Position numbers and translations under genes: made by a program. Below the pieces are notes generated by a model. It was given only the letters and a program-made list of their open reading frames with translations, made no database searches and was not told the DNA's origin. Source: Catenulispora sp. MAP5-51 (GTDB lineage Bacteria > Actinomycetota > Actinomycetes > Streptomycetales > Catenulisporaceae). Taken from it: a DNA stretch of 64,000 nt. Where the stretch lies: contig NZ_JBGCCH010000012.1 in NCBI RefSeq assembly GCF_041261205.1, forward strand, positions 62,001-126,000, in the 5' to 3' direction. The first letter of the stretch is position 1. Each line of letters starts with the position of its first letter. Shown here piece by piece: positions 62,702 to 64,000 of this stretch.

Positions 62702-64000
62702 TCAGCCTTCGGTCAAAGCCCGCACCAGATCCTCCGCGGTGCGGCTTCTATCGATCAACGCTTGGACGTGCTGCTTGGTTCCGCGCGTCGGTTCCAGTGT
62801 CGGCACCCTTTGCAGGGATTCGCGACCGGGGACGTCGAAGATCACCGAGTCCCAGGACGCGGCGGCCACGGAGTCGGCGTACTTGTCCAGGCAGCGGCCC
62901 CGGAAGTAGGCCCTGGTGTCCTCCGGCGGGTGGTCCACCGCCTGCCGGATCTGCTCCTCGGTGGTGATCCGCTCGAACCGCCCGCGGGCCGCCAGGCGCT
63001 GGTACAGGCCCTTCTCCGGCCGCACGTCGGAGTACTGCAGGTCGACCAGCTCCAGGCGCGAGGAGTCCCAGTCCAGCCCGTCGCGCTTGCGGTAGCCCTG
63101 CAGGATCTCGTACTTGGCGACCCAGTCCAGCTCCCTGGACAGCGACATCGGATCGGACTCCAGGCGGGTGAGCACCGACTCCCAGCGCTCCAGCACGTCC
63201 TTGGTGACGTCGTCGACGTCCGAGCCGAACCGGTCCTCCACGAACTTGCGGGCCTGCTCGCAGTACTCCATCTGCAGCTGCACGGCGGTCAGCTTGCGGC
63301 CGCTGCGCAGCGTGACCAGCTGGCGCAGGCTCGGGTCGTGGCTGACCTGGTGCAGCGTGCGCACGGGCGCGTCCACCGACAGGTCGGTGGACATGAAGCG
63401 CTCCTCGATCATCGCCAGGACCAGCGCCGTGGTGCCCATCTTGAGGTAGATGGAGATCTCGGCCAGGTTGGCGTCGCCGATGATGACGTGCAGCCGGCGG
63501 TAGCGCTCGGGGTCGGCGTGCGGCTCGTCCCGGGTGTTGATGATCGGGCGCTTGAGCGTGGTCTCCAGGCCCACCTCGACCTCGAAGAAGTCGGCCCGCT
63601 GCGAGATCTGGAACCCGTGCGCCCGGCCGTCCTGCCCGATCCCGACCCGGCCGGCACCGGTGACCACCTGCCGGGAGACGAAGAACGGGGTGAGGTTGCG
63701 GACGATGTCGGCGAACGGCGTGGTGCGCTGCATGAGGTAGTTCTCATGCGAGCCGTAGGAGGCGCCCTTGTTGTCGGTGTTGTTCTTGTACAGGTTGATC
63801 GGCGCGGTCCCGGGGATCTCGGCGGCCCGGCGCGAGGCCTCGGCCATGATCCACTCCCCGGCCTTGTCCCAGATCACCGCGTCGCGCGGGTTGGTGACCT
63901 CCGGCGAGGAGTACTCCGGGTGCGCGTGGTCGACGTACAGGCGGGCCCCGTTGGTGAGGATCACGTTGGCCAGGCCCGCGTCCTCGTCGGTGAGCTGGCT
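62702..64000 (-). CDS. dop: Pup deamidase/depupylase Dop (5' end cut by window edge)
   Basis: The frame stays open to the right edge, so the N-terminus is missing; 432 residues remain. [45 protein letters not shown] (core [12 protein letters not shown]), [19 protein letters not shown] and the C-terminal domain match Dop and are homologous to PafA. It deamidates the terminal Gln of Pup and removes Pup from targets. An ATG at 63964 lies inside the conserved region and is not the start. Confidence 0.95.
   Translation of the reverse strand, partial: SQLTDEDAGLANVILTNGARLYVDHAHPEYSSPEVTNPRDAVIWDKAGEWIMAEASRRAAEIPGTAPINLYKNNTDNKGASYGSHENYLMQRTTPFADIVRNLTPFFVSRQVVTGAGRVGIGQDGRAHGFQISQRADFFEVEVGLETTLKRPIINTRDEPHADPERYRRLHVIIGDANLAEISIYLKMGTTALVLAMIEERFMSTDLSVDAPVRTLHQVSHDPSLRQLVTLRSGRKLTAVQLQMEYCEQARKFVEDRFGSDVDDVTKDVLERWESVLTRLESDPMSLSRELDWVAKYEILQGYRKRDGLDWDSSRLELVDLQYSDVRPEKGLYQRLAARGRFERITTEEQIRQAVDHPPEDTRAYFRGRCLDKYADSVAAASWDSVIFDVPGRESLQRVPTLEPTRGTKQHVQALIDRSRTAEDLVRALTEG

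Overview
The window is about 70% G+C and reads as chromosome of a filamentous-type actinobacterium (Actinomycetota). Supporting marks are the Pup-proteasome locus (dop, pup, prcB, prcA, pafA, pafB, pafC), a conservon-type kinase/roadblock/DUF742/GTPase operon, the xerD-parA-scpA-scpB-rluB-aroH-tyrA block seen in Streptomyces relatives, GTG starts, and many apparently leaderless genes. Gene content resembles Streptomycetales or Catenulisporales; the genus is a guess. No tRNA, rRNA, CRISPR array, IS element or prophage was seen.

Layout. 1-9.8 kb: a PAS-GGDEF-EAL protein (cut by the left edge), a SAM methyltransferase, lipoamide dehydrogenase, a divergent WrbA-type quinone reductase / ECF41 sigma factor pair, a small hydrolase and a HAD phosphatase. 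7.6-11.6 kb: an electron-transfer operon (etfB-etfA-etfD) that would pass electrons from acyl-CoA dehydrogenases to the quinone pool. 11.7-14.8 kb: a copper-type cluster (CopZ chaperone, lipoprotein, Met/His-rich membrane protein, permease) with two matching CsoR-like operators. 14.9-18.3 kb: a beta-propeller lactonase, an unassigned protein and an epimerase. 18.4-23.8 kb: a DUF445 membrane protein overlapping an SbcC/SbcD-like ATPase-nuclease pair. 23.8-34.8 kb: tyrA and aroH, a divergent XRE regulator / MFS exporter pair, then rluB, a septum-formation-like protein, scpB, scpA, a ribbon-helix-helix-like protein, parA and xerD. 35-39 kb: a collagen-like-tailed membrane protein, alanine dehydrogenase, the RNA ligase RtcB and the wreck of a homing endonuclease. 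39-45 kb: a conservon preceded by a solute-binding lipoprotein. 45.3-64 kb: a 5'-3' exonuclease, a HelY-type helicase, a diacylglycerol-kinase-like protein, tatC, tatA, a zinc-ribbon protein, pafC, pafB, DUF3866, an RskA-like sensor protein, a LysE exporter, two FKBP isomerases, and pafA-prcA-prcB-pup-dop (dop runs off the right edge).

How the genes work together. Pup is tailed by Gln; Dop deamidates it, PafA ligates it to targets, and PrcAB degrades them. PafB and PafC, known as a DNA-damage transcription activator in mycobacteria, sit in the same neighbourhood. ScpA/ScpB, ParA and XerD all serve chromosome segregation. EtfD, EtfA and EtfB form one respiratory module. The conservon plus binding protein looks like a complete ligand-to-GTPase signalling unit.

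Two regulatory patterns stand out. First, the wrbA/sigJ intergenic region carries two mirror-image ECF41-type promoters, predicting autoregulation and a directly controlled flavoprotein. Second, more than fifteen genes have a TANNNT hexamer ending 6-8 bases before the start codon with no ribosome-binding site, which suggests leaderless transcription and was used to fix several starts.
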